The notes beneath the pieces are model-generated. The model made no database searches. It had not been told where the DNA came from and saw nothing but the letters and a program-made list of their open reading frames with translations. The position numbers and the translations under genes were made by a program. Shown here one piece after another: positions 10,701 through 20,812 of a stretch of DNA of 64,000 nt; positions within the stretch are counted from its first letter, which is position 1, and each line of letters starts with the position of its first letter. The stretch spans positions 54,650,915-54,714,914 of the forward strand of contig JAOANR010000006.1 in assembly GCA_030278955.1 (NCBI GenBank). The letters are read 5' to 3'. This stretch comes from Hygrophila difformis (lineage: Eukaryota > Streptophyta > Magnoliopsida > Lamiales > Acanthaceae).

Positions 10701-13700
10701 ATGGCGTTCGAACAAGCAACTCCAGCAGCAAACACGGCGGCGAGGACTGATTTGCCGCCGATTCAGGAAGAACGTGCACCAGAAGCTGGAGAATTCCCCC
10801 CAGGGTTCCCCGGACCATCACATTTCCCCAATCAGGAGTTTTCAAACGATGATTTAACCCCGCGATTCCGAGATCAGGTTCAATTTATGGTGGAAGCGGC
10901 GGTTACTAATTCGGTTCGCCAAATCGAAGGAAATATTCTGGCAGCGATGCCAGCAATGTTCAGAGCTGAAATAGCGAGGAATATGTATCCGATGGGAACG
11001 CAGCAAGCTCCAGTGGCACAAAATCCACCACCTGCGATGCAAAATCCTCTCAATTTTCAACAGCAGGCCTTTCGGCCGCCAGGAGGGCACGGAGCTCGGT
11101 CTTTTGTTCCTCCGCAGCAGAGGTACGATCAGCAACAGAATCAACCGCCTCAACCAGCTGTTCAACTGCCTGCTCCAGTGGTTCAACAACAATACGCACC
11201 ACTTCAGCAGAATCCACCACAACTGGTTGACAGAGAGCTCATTGCTGAGATTATTCGTACACAGTTTGGGAATCTCATCGGCCAGGAGAATAGGCCGATG
11301 TATCGGAAACCTTATCCAGATTACATTGAGGAGCAGTATCCACTGCCTAGAGGGGTGAAGGTTCCAGATTTTAACACTTTTTCTAGAGAAGTCGGCCGCT
11401 CTACAATTGAGCATATTAGCCGATTTACAGCTCAATGTACCAGAATCGCGCAAAATGATTTTCACAAGCTGATATTGTTCAGCCTGTCGTTGACTGGTCC
11501 AGCATTTGAGTGGTACATTAATTTGCCAGCGGGATCGGTCAACACTTGGGCCGAAATGGAGCGGTTATTCCATGACCGATTCTATAATACTAGTCCTGAA
11601 ATTTCGGTAGTTGATCTGACGTCAACCAAACAGAAGGCGTCCGAATCGGTTACTGAATTCATTGAAAGGTTTTATGCAGTCAAGGCTCAGATGAAAACAA
11701 TGCTACCTGAGCATGAATATATTCAAATCCTGAAGCAGAATTTAAAGTTTGCTATCAAGGATAGATTGATGGTGACAAGACCAAGGACTGTAGCCGAATT
11801 AACGGCTGAAGCTATAAGGATGGAGACTTATTTGGCAGAACAAGCGGCTTTCAAATCAAGCCGAAGTCAAAGTGGAAGATCACAACCTATCCAGTCAGCT
11901 GCCTCATTTGCTGAATCTCTGGATAGATGTGAAGTCCAAGAAGAGTACAACACGGATGACGTTCCCGCATTAGCCGAAGTTGCAAGGGCAGAATTAATCA
12001 TAAAAAAGCCTATGACTTGTCCAGCACTTCGGCCAGCCAGAGGCAAGGAGAAAGAAGGAGGAGATGAATCTCAAAGGTTTTACTCTTTCGACTTGTCACA
12101 AATGGACGAAATATTTGATTATTGCCAGAAGAACGGATTGCTAGAGTTTAAAGGAAACTATCCACAGCCTACCAAGGATCAGTTGGAAGCCGGATGGTGC
12201 AGATTCCATGGATCAGCTACTCATTCCACGGCGATTTGTGGACATTTTAGGAAGCTGATTCAGAAGCATGTCGATGATGGGAAGCTGAAGTTCCCAGATA
12301 GGCTTATGGCGATTGATAAGAATCCGTTCCCTGTTGCCAACATGGTGATGGTGCAGCCCGACCAGAATAGATCTGTGCATGACCGATTGGGGAATCAAAC
12401 ATCATCTAGCAAGAGTTCTGTGCACGATCGGCTTGGGGATCGGCCATCGGCTCAGAAGTCTGGAGTATGGAAAAGATTAGGGTCTCCGAAGGGAAAAGAG
12501 AAAGTTACAGATGTTTTTGACCGATTGGGGAATTATGAGGTAAAAGAGTGGGTCAAGCAATCGGAGAGACATCAGGAGATCGAGATCGGAGATAAGAGCG
12601 AGAGGCCCACGTTGAAAATCATAACTAATGGATGGGACTCAGAGATGAAGTTAACAGCCGACAAGCAGAATGGAAAGACTGTGATTCAGATCACAGTCCC
12701 TGAAGAAGCTGTTAGTCCCGAAATGAAGAAGCTCAGAAGGCCACCAGCAAATACTCAGGTAGGCCGATGGGTCCAAAACTCTCCAGAGAGAAGGCATTTC
12801 GGTCAACGCCGGTCTGACCATTCAGCTTGGAGGGCAGAGGAGAGAAAAGTCCCGAAAGGAAAGGGATCATATCGTACTTTCAAACGAAGAATGCAACGGC
12901 TTAAAGCAGCTGCTGTTTCTGAGCAGGAGGAGTATGATATGATGCATATGGAAGAGGACTTCCCTGATGACTGTTCGTTCTCGGAAGGAAGAATACTCAA
13001 TAGAGTATTTTCGGCTCGTTTGAAGTCCGAATCGAAAGAAGAAAAGAAGCCGAAAGAAGGACAGGATCGGCTAAAGAACAAAACTGAATTTCGGCCGAAA
13101 GTAATACAGCCGAAAATTGAAAGTGAGCAGTCAAAATCGAAAGAAGAATGGAAGCCTAGGCCAGTCCGAACCAGGGAATGGAAACCAAAGACAACTATCA
13201 TTCCGAATAGTGATTCACTCCCTATCGGGCAGTTTAAGTTCGACTTTGGATCTAGCGCGAATATGGTGACGGTAGCCACCGAAGAAAAGGAGGAGTATTG
13301 GTCGGATTCTGAACCAGCTGTGGTCTTCTGTCAGAAAGAAGGGGAATACTATGGTGATGAAGAACCTATAGTGGATTTTTGTTTCGATAAACTTGAGGTA
13401 TTTCGGCCGGAAGCCGAAATAGAGAAATCATTTGAGGAAGGATATAAAGCATTTGTTCCAGAAGCTCAACCAGGTACGATTTTGCCTCCAACTGCGAAAA
13501 TATCTCAGCATGTGAGGCCTTTATATGTTAAAGGTTGGGTCAATGGGAGACCACTCAGAAGAATGTTTATCGACGGTGGAGCCACTGTTAATATCATGCC
13601 GTTATCCACATTGACGAAGATAGGCCGTTCGAAGGAAGATTTACTCCCTACGAGGATGAAGGTAAGGAGTTTTGTGGGAGCTCAAACTGCGGCTGAAGGA

Positions 13701-14078
13701 TGTATTTTGGTGGATGTAACGGTCGGAACGATATCAATTCCGACCATGTTCTTTATGGTAGATGCAGAAGTCCCGTATGCGGCCCTACTAGGCCGATGCT
13801 GGATTCATACATCCCGATGTTTGCCATCAACGCTTCACCAGAAAGTATGGTTCTGGAAAAAGGATGGCACAGTGGAAGAAGTAGATGGTGATCAACCTCC
13901 ATTTCCAGTTAGCTCAGCCGGCCGAATTGACGCGGTGTTATACGAGGAGCCCATACAACCATTCCTAGCGGTGGTAGGGGATCGGTACCCGCAGGTGGTC
14001 GAGTGTGATTGGACAGATTTGGGGTTTGAGATCAGATATCAGGCCGATGAACGGCCAGATGAAAAAGAGAGGAAATGA
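10701..14078 (+). CDS. gag-pro: Tat element gag-protease polyprotein
   Basis: Forms the capsid and matures the polyprotein. I chose the ATG at 10701; upstream in-frame codons lie in the primer-binding site. 1125 aa, uninterrupted. A Gln/Pro-rich N-terminus is followed by the retrotransposon Gag core (about residues 233-383, with FEWYINLPAGSVNTWAEME), a CRFHGSATHSTAIC cysteine/histidine motif near 500 where a zinc knuckle would be, four copies of a HDRLG-like motif at about 558-612 (VHDRLG, VHDRLG, VWKRLG, VFDRLG), a charged spacer and an aspartic protease with FIDGGATVNIMP near 956. The stop TGA at 14076 overlaps a downstream ATG (ATGA), so pol may be reached by reinitiation or another recoding event. 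Confidence 0.9.
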   Translation: MAFEQATPAANTAARTDLPPIQEERAPEAGEFPPGFPGPSHFPNQEFSNDDLTPRFRDQVQFMVEAAVTNSVRQIEGNILAAMPAMFRAEIARNMYPMGTQQAPVAQNPPPAMQNPLNFQQQAFRPPGGHGARSFVPPQQRYDQQQNQPPQPAVQLPAPVVQQQYAPLQQNPPQLVDRELIAEIIRTQFGNLIGQENRPMYRKPYPDYIEEQYPLPRGVKVPDFNTFSREVGRSTIEHISRFTAQCTRIAQNDFHKLILFSLSLTGPAFEWYINLPAGSVNTWAEMERLFHDRFYNTSPEISVVDLTSTKQKASESVTEFIERFYAVKAQMKTMLPEHEYIQILKQNLKFAIKDRLMVTRPRTVAELTAEAIRMETYLAEQAAFKSSRSQSGRSQPIQSAASFAESLDRCEVQEEYNTDDVPALAEVARAELIIKKPMTCPALRPARGKEKEGGDESQRFYSFDLSQMDEIFDYCQKNGLLEFKGNYPQPTKDQLEAGWCRFHGSATHSTAICGHFRKLIQKHVDDGKLKFPDRLMAIDKNPFPVANMVMVQPDQNRSVHDRLGNQTSSSKSSVHDRLGDRPSAQKSGVWKRLGSPKGKEKVTDVFDRLGNYEVKEWVKQSERHQEIEIGDKSERPTLKIITNGWDSEMKLTADKQNGKTVIQITVPEEAVSPEMKKLRRPPANTQVGRWVQNSPERRHFGQRRSDHSAWRAEERKVPKGKGSYRTFKRRMQRLKAAAVSEQEEYDMMHMEEDFPDDCSFSEGRILNRVFSARLKSESKEEKKPKEGQDRLKNKTEFRPKVIQPKIESEQSKSKEEWKPRPVRTREWKPKTTIIPNSDSLPIGQFKFDFGSSANMVTVATEEKEEYWSDSEPAVVFCQKEGEYYGDEEPIVDFCFDKLEVFRPEAEIEKSFEEGYKAFVPEAQPGTILPPTAKISQHVRPLYVKGWVNGRPLRRMFIDGGATVNIMPLSTLTKIGRSKEDLLPTRMKVRSFVGAQTAAEGCILVDVTVGTISIPTMFFMVDAEVPYAALLGRCWIHTSRCLPSTLHQKVWFWKKDGTVEEVDGDQPPFPVSSAGRIDAVLYEEPIQPFLAVVGDRYPQVVECDWTDLGFEIRYQADERPDEKERK

Positions 14079-15589
14079 TGGATGCACAACCGAATCAAGC
14101 GATCGAGTTCGAATCGGCCGAACTCGGAGTTTCAGACGACAAAGCAGGATGGAGCGACTTAATAGACGCAATACCAAAGCGAACGCCGGATTTCAAAGCT
14201 CAAGACCCCTTGAAAATGGTCAATGTTGGTACAGACGAACACCCGTAGGAGATCCCGTTGAGTGCAAATCTAGATCAGCAGATGACAAGCCGATTCAAGG
14301 AGGTTCTAGTCGAATTCAAGGATTGTTTCGCATGGGACTATACAGAGATGCCAGGATTGGAGCGATCGATTGTAGAGCACAGACTGCCTATTAAAGAAGG
14401 GTTCAGGCCGCATAAACAGCCGGCCATGAGGGCAGCGCCCGAATTAGTCCCAAAAATAAAAGAAGAAATAGAGAAACTGTTAGCGGCCGGGTTTGTTAGG
14501 CCAGCTAAATATGTAGAATGGCTATCAAATATTGTTCCTGTAATAAGGAAGAATGGAAAATTGAGAGTTTGTATTGATTTCAGGAATCTTAATATAGCCA
14601 CTCCAAAAGATGAGTATATGATGCCTATTGTTGACTTGTTGATTGATTCTGCCGCAAAACAGGGAATGTTATCCTTCATGGATGGATATTCAGGATACAA
14701 CCAAATTTTTATGGCCGAAGAAGATATTCACAAGACTGCATTTCGGTGCCCTGGTGCCACAGGGATATACGAATGGGTGGTGATGCCGTTCGGACTGAAG
14801 AATGCAGGAGCTACATACCAGAGAGCCATGAACTATGTTTTCCATGACCTCATAGGGGATTGTGTTGAAGTGTATATCGACGACGTCATGGTCAGATCCA
14901 AAGATATCGAAAGCCACTTGAACGATTTGCGGAAGGTGTTCATAAGGATGAGGCTGCATGGAGTCAAGATGAATCCAGCCAAGTGTGCTTTCGGAGTACA
15001 GGCAGGAAATTTTCTCGGGTTCCTGGTACATAACAAAGGAATAGAAGTTGATGCGAACAAGACCAGGGCTATCCAAGAAGCCAAACCTCCACATGATAAG
15101 AAGAGTCTACAGAAGTTTCTTGGAAAGATCGGTTTCCTGAGACGATTCTTAGCAAATGCGGCTGGAAAGTCGAAACCACTAACCGATTTATTGAGGTTGA
15201 AGAAGGAAGAGGAGTTCAAATGGGGAATCGACCAACAAAAAGCCTTTGAACAGTTGAAGCAGGATTTGATGAATCCACCTGTGTTGGTTCCTCCGATTTT
15301 AGGACGGCCATTGAAGTTGTATATAGCAGCGGCCGAAGAGTCTATTGGAGCATTACTGGCGCAAGAAGACGATGAAGGAAGGGATCGGGCGATTTATTAT
15401 CTTAGCCGAATCCTAAGGGACGCCGAAGTAAGGTACTCGCCGATTCATAAATTATGTTTAAGTCTTTATCATGCATGCCAGAAATTAGAATATTATATTC
15501 AACCGAGGCAAGTGATAGTGGTGGCTTCGGTTGACATAGTTAAGATTATGATGAATGATCCGGTCAGTAGTCGAAGAATGGCCAAATGA
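14075..15589 (+). pseudogene. pol: Tat element pol, part 1: reverse transcriptase and first RNase H (two nonsense mutations)
   Basis: Copies element RNA into DNA. The frame opens at the ATG at 14075, overlapping the gag stop by 4 nt. It is broken by TAG at 14246-14248, just before the RT domain, and by TGA at 15587-15589, where relatives have Trp in RMAKWA. Between them RT is complete: [40 protein letters not shown] and the catalytic YIDD (near 14874). A diverged RNase H follows at about 15310-15550 and lacks several usual catalytic residues, as is common for the first RNase H of Tat elements. The frame is the same before and after both stops, so these are point changes, not frameshifts. Confidence 0.85.
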
Positions 15590-17449
15590 GCCATGAAATT
15601 AAATGCATACGATTTGAGATATCAACCTTTGAGGGCTATGAAAGGACAGATTGTAGCCGATTTTCTGGCTGATCATGTGACATATCCGATAACCGATGAC
15701 ATCGATCATCAAGATCAGCCGAAAGAAGTCGATGAGATAGGAATTGTATACTTGCAACCATGGGTGATGACATTTGATGGTTCTAAAGCCGCTTCAGGAG
15801 TTGGAGCAGGGTTTACCCTACAAACACCGGAGGGCAAGGTATACAAGTATTTCGTGCAACTGCCAGAGTCATATACGAATAACCAAGCTGAATATAAAGC
15901 GTTGATTTCGGGATTACAACGGTTGATAGAAGAAGGAGTCAGAGCAATCATTATCAGAGAGGACTCGCAAGTAGTTGTTCAGCAATTATTAGGCGATTTT
16001 TCGGTTAAGAGTTCTCAGTTGATTAGGTTGTACGAAGAAGCGGTTAGTTTGTTAGAAGAATTCGATGAGGTATACATTGAATATATCCCGAGAGAAAAGA
16101 ACGAAGTAGCTAATGAATTGGCTCAACATGCAGCTAGATATCGGTTGATGCCGATAGCAGGGAATGTGGAAGTACATTTGGCCGAAACAGAGAAGGCCGA
16201 ATGGATAAAAAAGATAGCACAGACATTAGAAGATCCTTCAGAGGCTAATCCAGCCGAAAAACGGAAAGCGATGGATTACGTCATAATAGGAGGATTATTA
16301 TTCAAGCGTGCTATTGATGGAGTATTGCTCAGATGTGTCGGAGAAGAAGACGCCAGAAGGGTAATGGGAGAGGTTCATGAAGGAATATGTGGTGCACATC
16401 GGGCAGGAAAATCGATGAAGTGGAGTATTATTCGGCTAGGATATTATTGGCCGAATATGGGTCCTGATTGTGAAAAATATGCGAGAGGATGCAGCGAATG
16501 TCAAAAACATGGGCCGATTCAGAAGTTACCGGCCAAAGAATTACACATAATGATCAAACCATGGCCATTCAGAGGATGGGCCATGGACATCATAGGAAAA
16601 GTCCATCCCTCTTCGTCGAAAAGACATGAGTTCGTGCTAGTGGCAACAGATTATTTCACGAAATGGGCCGAAGCTCAGGCGTACGTCAGTATTTCACAAG
16701 AGGAGGTGATCGAGTTTATCAAGAGACAATTGATTTATAGATTCGGGATCCCACAGACGATTTTAACAGATAGAGGAACTGTATTCGTGGGAGAAAAAGT
16801 CAAGGCCTTTGCAGATGAATACGGAATAAAAATTGTGCATTCATCACCATATTACCCACAAGGAAATGGACAAGCAGAGGCCACAAACAAACAGCTGATA
16901 GGAATTATAAAGAAGATGATCGAAGACCAACCAAGAAAATGGCATGAGAAGTTATCTGAAGCATTGTGGGCTTATCGAAATGCTAAAACTTCAGCTACTG
17001 GGTTCACACCATTTCGGCTGACTTATGGAATGGATGCAGTGTTGCCAGCCGAAATAACAGTGCCGACTTTGAGAACAAGCCAGGCGGATTCAATGTCGGC
17101 CGAACAGTATGATTGTGCGATGAAAGATGAGTTATTGGAGATTAATTCCAATCGGGTGCAAGCCTTTGAGAATTTACAGAAAAATAAAGATATTGTGGCC
17201 GATTGGTACAATAAGCGAATTCGTCTTAAGTGGTTTGAAGTTGGAGATTTAGTTTGTAAAGTTATATGGCCACCTAAGCAGAAGGATGGCCGATTAGGTA
17301 AGTGGAGTCCCAATTGGGAGGGACCATTTATTGTTCATACCAAATTACAGAATGGAGCATACACTTTGGTGGACGAAAATGGTGAGCAGATGTCAAATCC
17401 AGTTAATGCAAGATACATGAAGAAATATTATCCATCAGTATGGGATTAA
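15590..17449 (+). pseudogene. pol: Tat element pol, part 2: archaeal-type RNase H and integrase
   Basis: Continues the pol frame after the TGA at 15587. The second RNase H (about 15770-16140) has FDGSK, NNQAEYKAL and EDSQ, but the last expected acidic position reads ANELA where AD-x-LA is usual, so a catalytic Asp may have become Asn. Integrase follows: H-H-C-C zinc motif (HEGICGAH to CSECQKHG, 16376-16510), then catalytic D in MDIIG, D in LTDRG and E in QAEATN, all present. The C-terminus (VGDLVCKVIWPP, NWEGPFIV) is the usual integrase tail. It is translated only if the upstream stops are bypassed. Confidence 0.85.
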
Positions 17450-18517
17450 ACATGAAGTGATGCGAAAAAGTAAAGATTTTATTGCATGAACGAATAAGTA
17501 CAAAAAGGGTGCTACTTCGGCCGAAAGCGGCGTCGATAGCCCGAAATTACAATATACAAGGGAAACGTCCTATACTAAGCAGGCATATACAAGGGAAAGG
17601 TCCTTGAGAGACATTCAGCCTTGTAGAAATGCCGCTAAGACTATCGGCAAGACAGAAGCAGGGCACAGTTGCTTGCCCCAGAACAGTATTGCCGATTTAG
17701 GTCCGACCACCGAACTTCTACTCTTCGATACGATAGAACGAAGAGTGCATCGTCCCAGAGGTAGAAGTCAAACTCGGGTACAGCATCCGCACGACCTCAG
17801 ACAGAAGAAGGAGGAGTGCAGCGAGGCAGTCACCCAAAAACGGTGGAAGGGGGAAAGGAGGGAGGAATAACTAGGGGTAGTTATTCCCCCCATTAGAAAA
17901 GGTCCGACAGGATATGCAACCGCAAAGTCGAAAAGGGGCACACCAGCATAGCTGTCGAGACCTTCATTTGGAAAAATAGATAAAGGTCGTCGCCCACACG
18001 AACATAGTGAAAGGGGCATTAGTTGAACTCGTGTTGCACAAGCAAAAAATTTTCGTACCACGTCTGGAAATCCTTGCACAAGAATACTTGCCAAAGACCA
18101 TGGAGGAACTGGAGACAGGAAGTTGAGCAAGGAAAAAGGGAGATCCATATTGTTATAGAAAAAAGAGAAAAAGGAAGTGATAGATAAGTATCAACAATGC
18201 CGGTTATTTATAGGAAGAGATAAGTGCTCGGCGAAAGAAACGGTCAATAGTAAATGTTATTTATGGGAAAACGTTACAGCTGATTCCCGGAAAAAGTTGC
18301 TAACATTCAGAAATCAGCAATAAAGGAGACCGAAAATAGTGGGATTAACGGGATACGAATCGCATTGCAGAAGATACAAAAGATACGAATCCAAGTACAA
18401 TGTATCGGCCAACATAGTCCAAAAAGGCCGATTACAGCTGTCAAGAGAAAAAGAGTGACCGAAATTTACACCTGACAAAAGATAAGTCAAAACACAGAAT
18501 TGATATACAAAAGCAAA
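17450..18517. other. Tat element spacer between pol and the antisense gene
   Basis: About 1.07 kb without a convincing gene. It holds the 3' end of pol and, from the other strand, the 3' UTR of the antisense gene; the two units are convergent. A duplicated phrase, ATACAAGGGAAA, occurs at about 17551 and 17587. Confidence 0.6.
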
Positions 18518-19005
18518 TTAGTGGTCTTCCTGGGCATAAAAAGGAACAGTATCATCTAAGCCTCGCGAGGCAGCGGTAGTGGGATTAACTGAAGATGTCA
18601 TCAGATTCGGACTTGCTGAGGAAGAAGGGCCAGCAACTTCACCAGGCGGGAGACGAACGGTGGATGAACCAGCACCACAGGAAGCATCAGTTTTCCCTAG
18701 AAAAAAAAGGGAATAATAAGTAAGAGAGCATAAAAGAAGAGTCACAACAGGAAATGGAAGAGAACAGAGTACCTGGAGGAATGGTTGGCAGAGGTGGGTT
18801 ATCGCCCGAAGGGGAGGACTCTATCTCGGAAGGATCCAAAGGAAATAAGACATGTGGAGAAGAGACGTGAACAACACTTTGCCCACCAAGGCTTTTGATG
18901 GCCGAATCCAGTTGACCAACTAAAGACTGGGTTTCGGCCCATTTTTCTTGGAAGGTACCAAGAATGAAATCGTTGAAACTGATCCGCATGGCCAGATAAG
19001 AAGCA
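18518..19005 (-). pseudogene. 3' part of the Tat antisense plant-mobile-domain gene (end of exon 3, exon 4)
   Basis: This is the downstream half of the gene whose start is at 59804; the Athila-A insertion separates them by 38 kb. Exon 3 continues from 19005 to 18773 and ends at a GT donor (CCAG/GTACTC). Exon 4 runs 18696-18518 after a TTTTCTAG acceptor and ends with TAA. Reading from the right half into this half, with the TSD counted once, keeps the frame (EDA then SYLAMR). The tail is Ser/Pro/Gly-rich with no named domain. Confidence 0.8.
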
Positions 19006-19310
19006 TGATAATGGCCAAAAATGACCATTATTTTCAATCCATTTCCGTGTCTTAAACGGGCATTTGATCGCATTCCGGTCTTACATTAAGTAAGAAAGCA
19101 GTCGAATTGGACTGATTTATGCATAATTGTAAAAATAATAAGCTGGTGTGAAAAAGACATAAATATGTAATTTTATTACATATTTATGTTAGAAAAATCC
19201 AAAAACATGAGAAAAAGAAAAGGAAACAAAAAGATGGGAAAAAGATAGAAAAGCCCACAAAAAGAATATTTTCGGCCCATCTGGCCCAATCCAGCAGGCC
19301 CAGGAAGACC

Positions 19311-19554
19311 TTTGTCGCGGAAGCCCTTGGCGCGATGCAGTGTGCCGCGACAAAGGCACATTCCGCGACCAAGTGGCCCAAATGAAGAGGAGACCAGCTG
19401 AAGCCCCCTGGCGCGATACCTTTGTCGCGATGCACTGTTCCGCGACAAAGGTCCATTCCGCGACCAAGATACATTTTTAGAGACACAAGACCCAGTCGAG
19501 AAGCCTTGCCACATGCAGTGTGTTCCGCGACCAACTTGATGTTCCGAGACAAAG
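19311..19554 (+). repeat. GTCGCG dyad cluster 1 of the Athila-A 5' LTR (U3, upstream of TATA)
   Basis: Multiple half-sites TTGTCGCGG, TTGGCGCGAT, CCGCGACAAAGG and CCGCGACCAAG in both orientations, for example TTTGTCGCGATGCA paired with GTTCCGCGACAAA at 19421-19450. They stand out as CpG-rich words in AT-rich DNA. The cluster ends about 70 bp before the TATA box. Confidence 0.9.
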
Positions 19555-19624
19555 CTGTGATGTGTGTGATGTCTTAAGACACAATGGGCTAGAATCAAGG
19601 CCCATGGGCTTAGGGTTACACTTC

Positions 19625-19632
19625 TATAAATA
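19625..19632 (+). promoter_or_regulatory. TATA box of the Athila-A 5' LTR
   Basis: TATAAATA in TTCTATAAATATGAGG. It is conserved as TATAAATA in the other three Athila LTRs (35852-35859 and 48968-48975 on minus, 53034-53041 on plus). Start of R is expected near 19655, leaving about 4 kb of leader before the primer-binding site. Confidence 0.8.
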
Positions 19633-20279
19633 TGAGGTGTCTCCCATGAGCTAAGGGTTGGAAGGTTGGAATTTTGTTAGAAGTTCTTGAAGGCAAGCAG
19701 TAGGAGTTCTCTCTTAGGTAAAGTAGTTTAGGTTTATTTTCATGTATTATTTAATTTTTGCACTTAGTTTAGCTTAGTTTAGTGTTTTACTGTTCACAGT
19801 GCTTAGATAGCCATTTTTACACTATGTTTTGGTTTCTAAACTCTTGTTTTAGGGTTTGTAATACCCAAATCATGGGTATTAACAACACCCCTTCAATAAT
19901 ATGGGAAAACATTCATCATTTGTGTCCCAAATCATGAAATGGGTCTCACACCCCATGGATTTATGCTTTCTTTTTCATTTTGGGGTCATTTGACCCCCAT
20001 TTTGCTATTTTTATGTTTACTGTTGGCTTATTATGGATAATGTTGTGTGGATGTGTGATCAAACCCTAGATTAGGACTCTTGCTTTATTTTAATGTTCTG
20101 CCCAGCCTTGTTATTTTTGTTTAAGCATGTTCTTCCTTATTTTGAATGTTTCTTGCTTATTTTTAGCTTAGAATAGCTTTTTGATCTGAAATAGGGTGAG
20201 ATCACGCTGTTTGCATGCCACTGTTCATTTCTGCTTTTTGTGACTTTTGTCCTGAACCACCTTGGGCGCCAACCGCCTT

Positions 20280-20812
20280 CTGGCGCGGAACCACGTTCCG
20301 CGACAGAGTGGCTGTTCCGCGACCAAGGTGTTTCAAGACACTTGTCTCCATAATTTAAAACCCTTTGTCGCGGAATACCTTGTCGCGGAGCCACGTTCCG
20401 CGACAAAACTGTCCATGCATAGCGACAAAGGAGCCAAACTCTTGCATTTTGTCTTCATGGCTTTTTGTCGCGGAATCATCTTGTCGCGGAGCCACGTTCC
20501 GCGACAAAATCCCATTCCGAGACAGAAAAATAATGCCATGTTCCTTGCTCATTGAACACCTTGTCGCGGAACACCTTGTCGCGGAACCACGTTCCGCGAC
20601 AAAATTTCCATGCATAGCGACAAGGGTTCAAATGCCTTAGAATTTTCTGAAAACACTTTGGCGCGATGTCACCCTTGTCGCGGAACCACGTTCCGCGACA
20701 AAATCTCACATAGCGACAAAGAGGCGTTATGCTGCCAAAAATTCTAAAAACTTGTCGGGATGTCCATGTCGCGGATCTCGATCCGCGACAGAATTTATGA
20801 TATCGCGACAAG
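20280..20812 (+). repeat. GTCGCG dyad cluster 2 of the Athila-A 5' LTR (transcribed leader)
   Basis: Four copies of a 27-nt hairpin at 20380-20406, 20481-20507, 20576-20602 and 20675-20701: arm TTGTCGCGGAAC (or GGAGC), loop CAC, arm GTTCCGCGACAA. Flanking half-sites add outer arms (TTGTCGCGGAA before, CATAGCGACAAAG after). A fifth hairpin at 20767-20790 has arms TGTCGCGGAT and ATCCGCGACA with loop CTCG. Sited about 620-1190 nt after the TATA box, it should be part of the RNA leader. Confidence 0.92.

Noticed and set aside
10854..11465. Minus-strand frame of 203 codons in the Tat gag region
   Set aside because: Opposite-strand shadow of the gag coding sequence, with no domain.
20355..20811. 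Several overlapping frames rich in repeated words such as FVAERGSAT and LSRNHVPRQ
   Set aside because: They are translations of the GTCGCG hairpin clusters on both strands and in several frames; similar peptides arise wherever the repeats occur, so they are not genes.
20281..20812. CAMTA (CGCG-box) or E2F binding sites
   Set aside because: Most half-sites read TCGCGG or CCGCGA, which do not fit the usual CGCG-box edges; only a few TTTGGCGC variants resemble E2F sites, so no factor is named.
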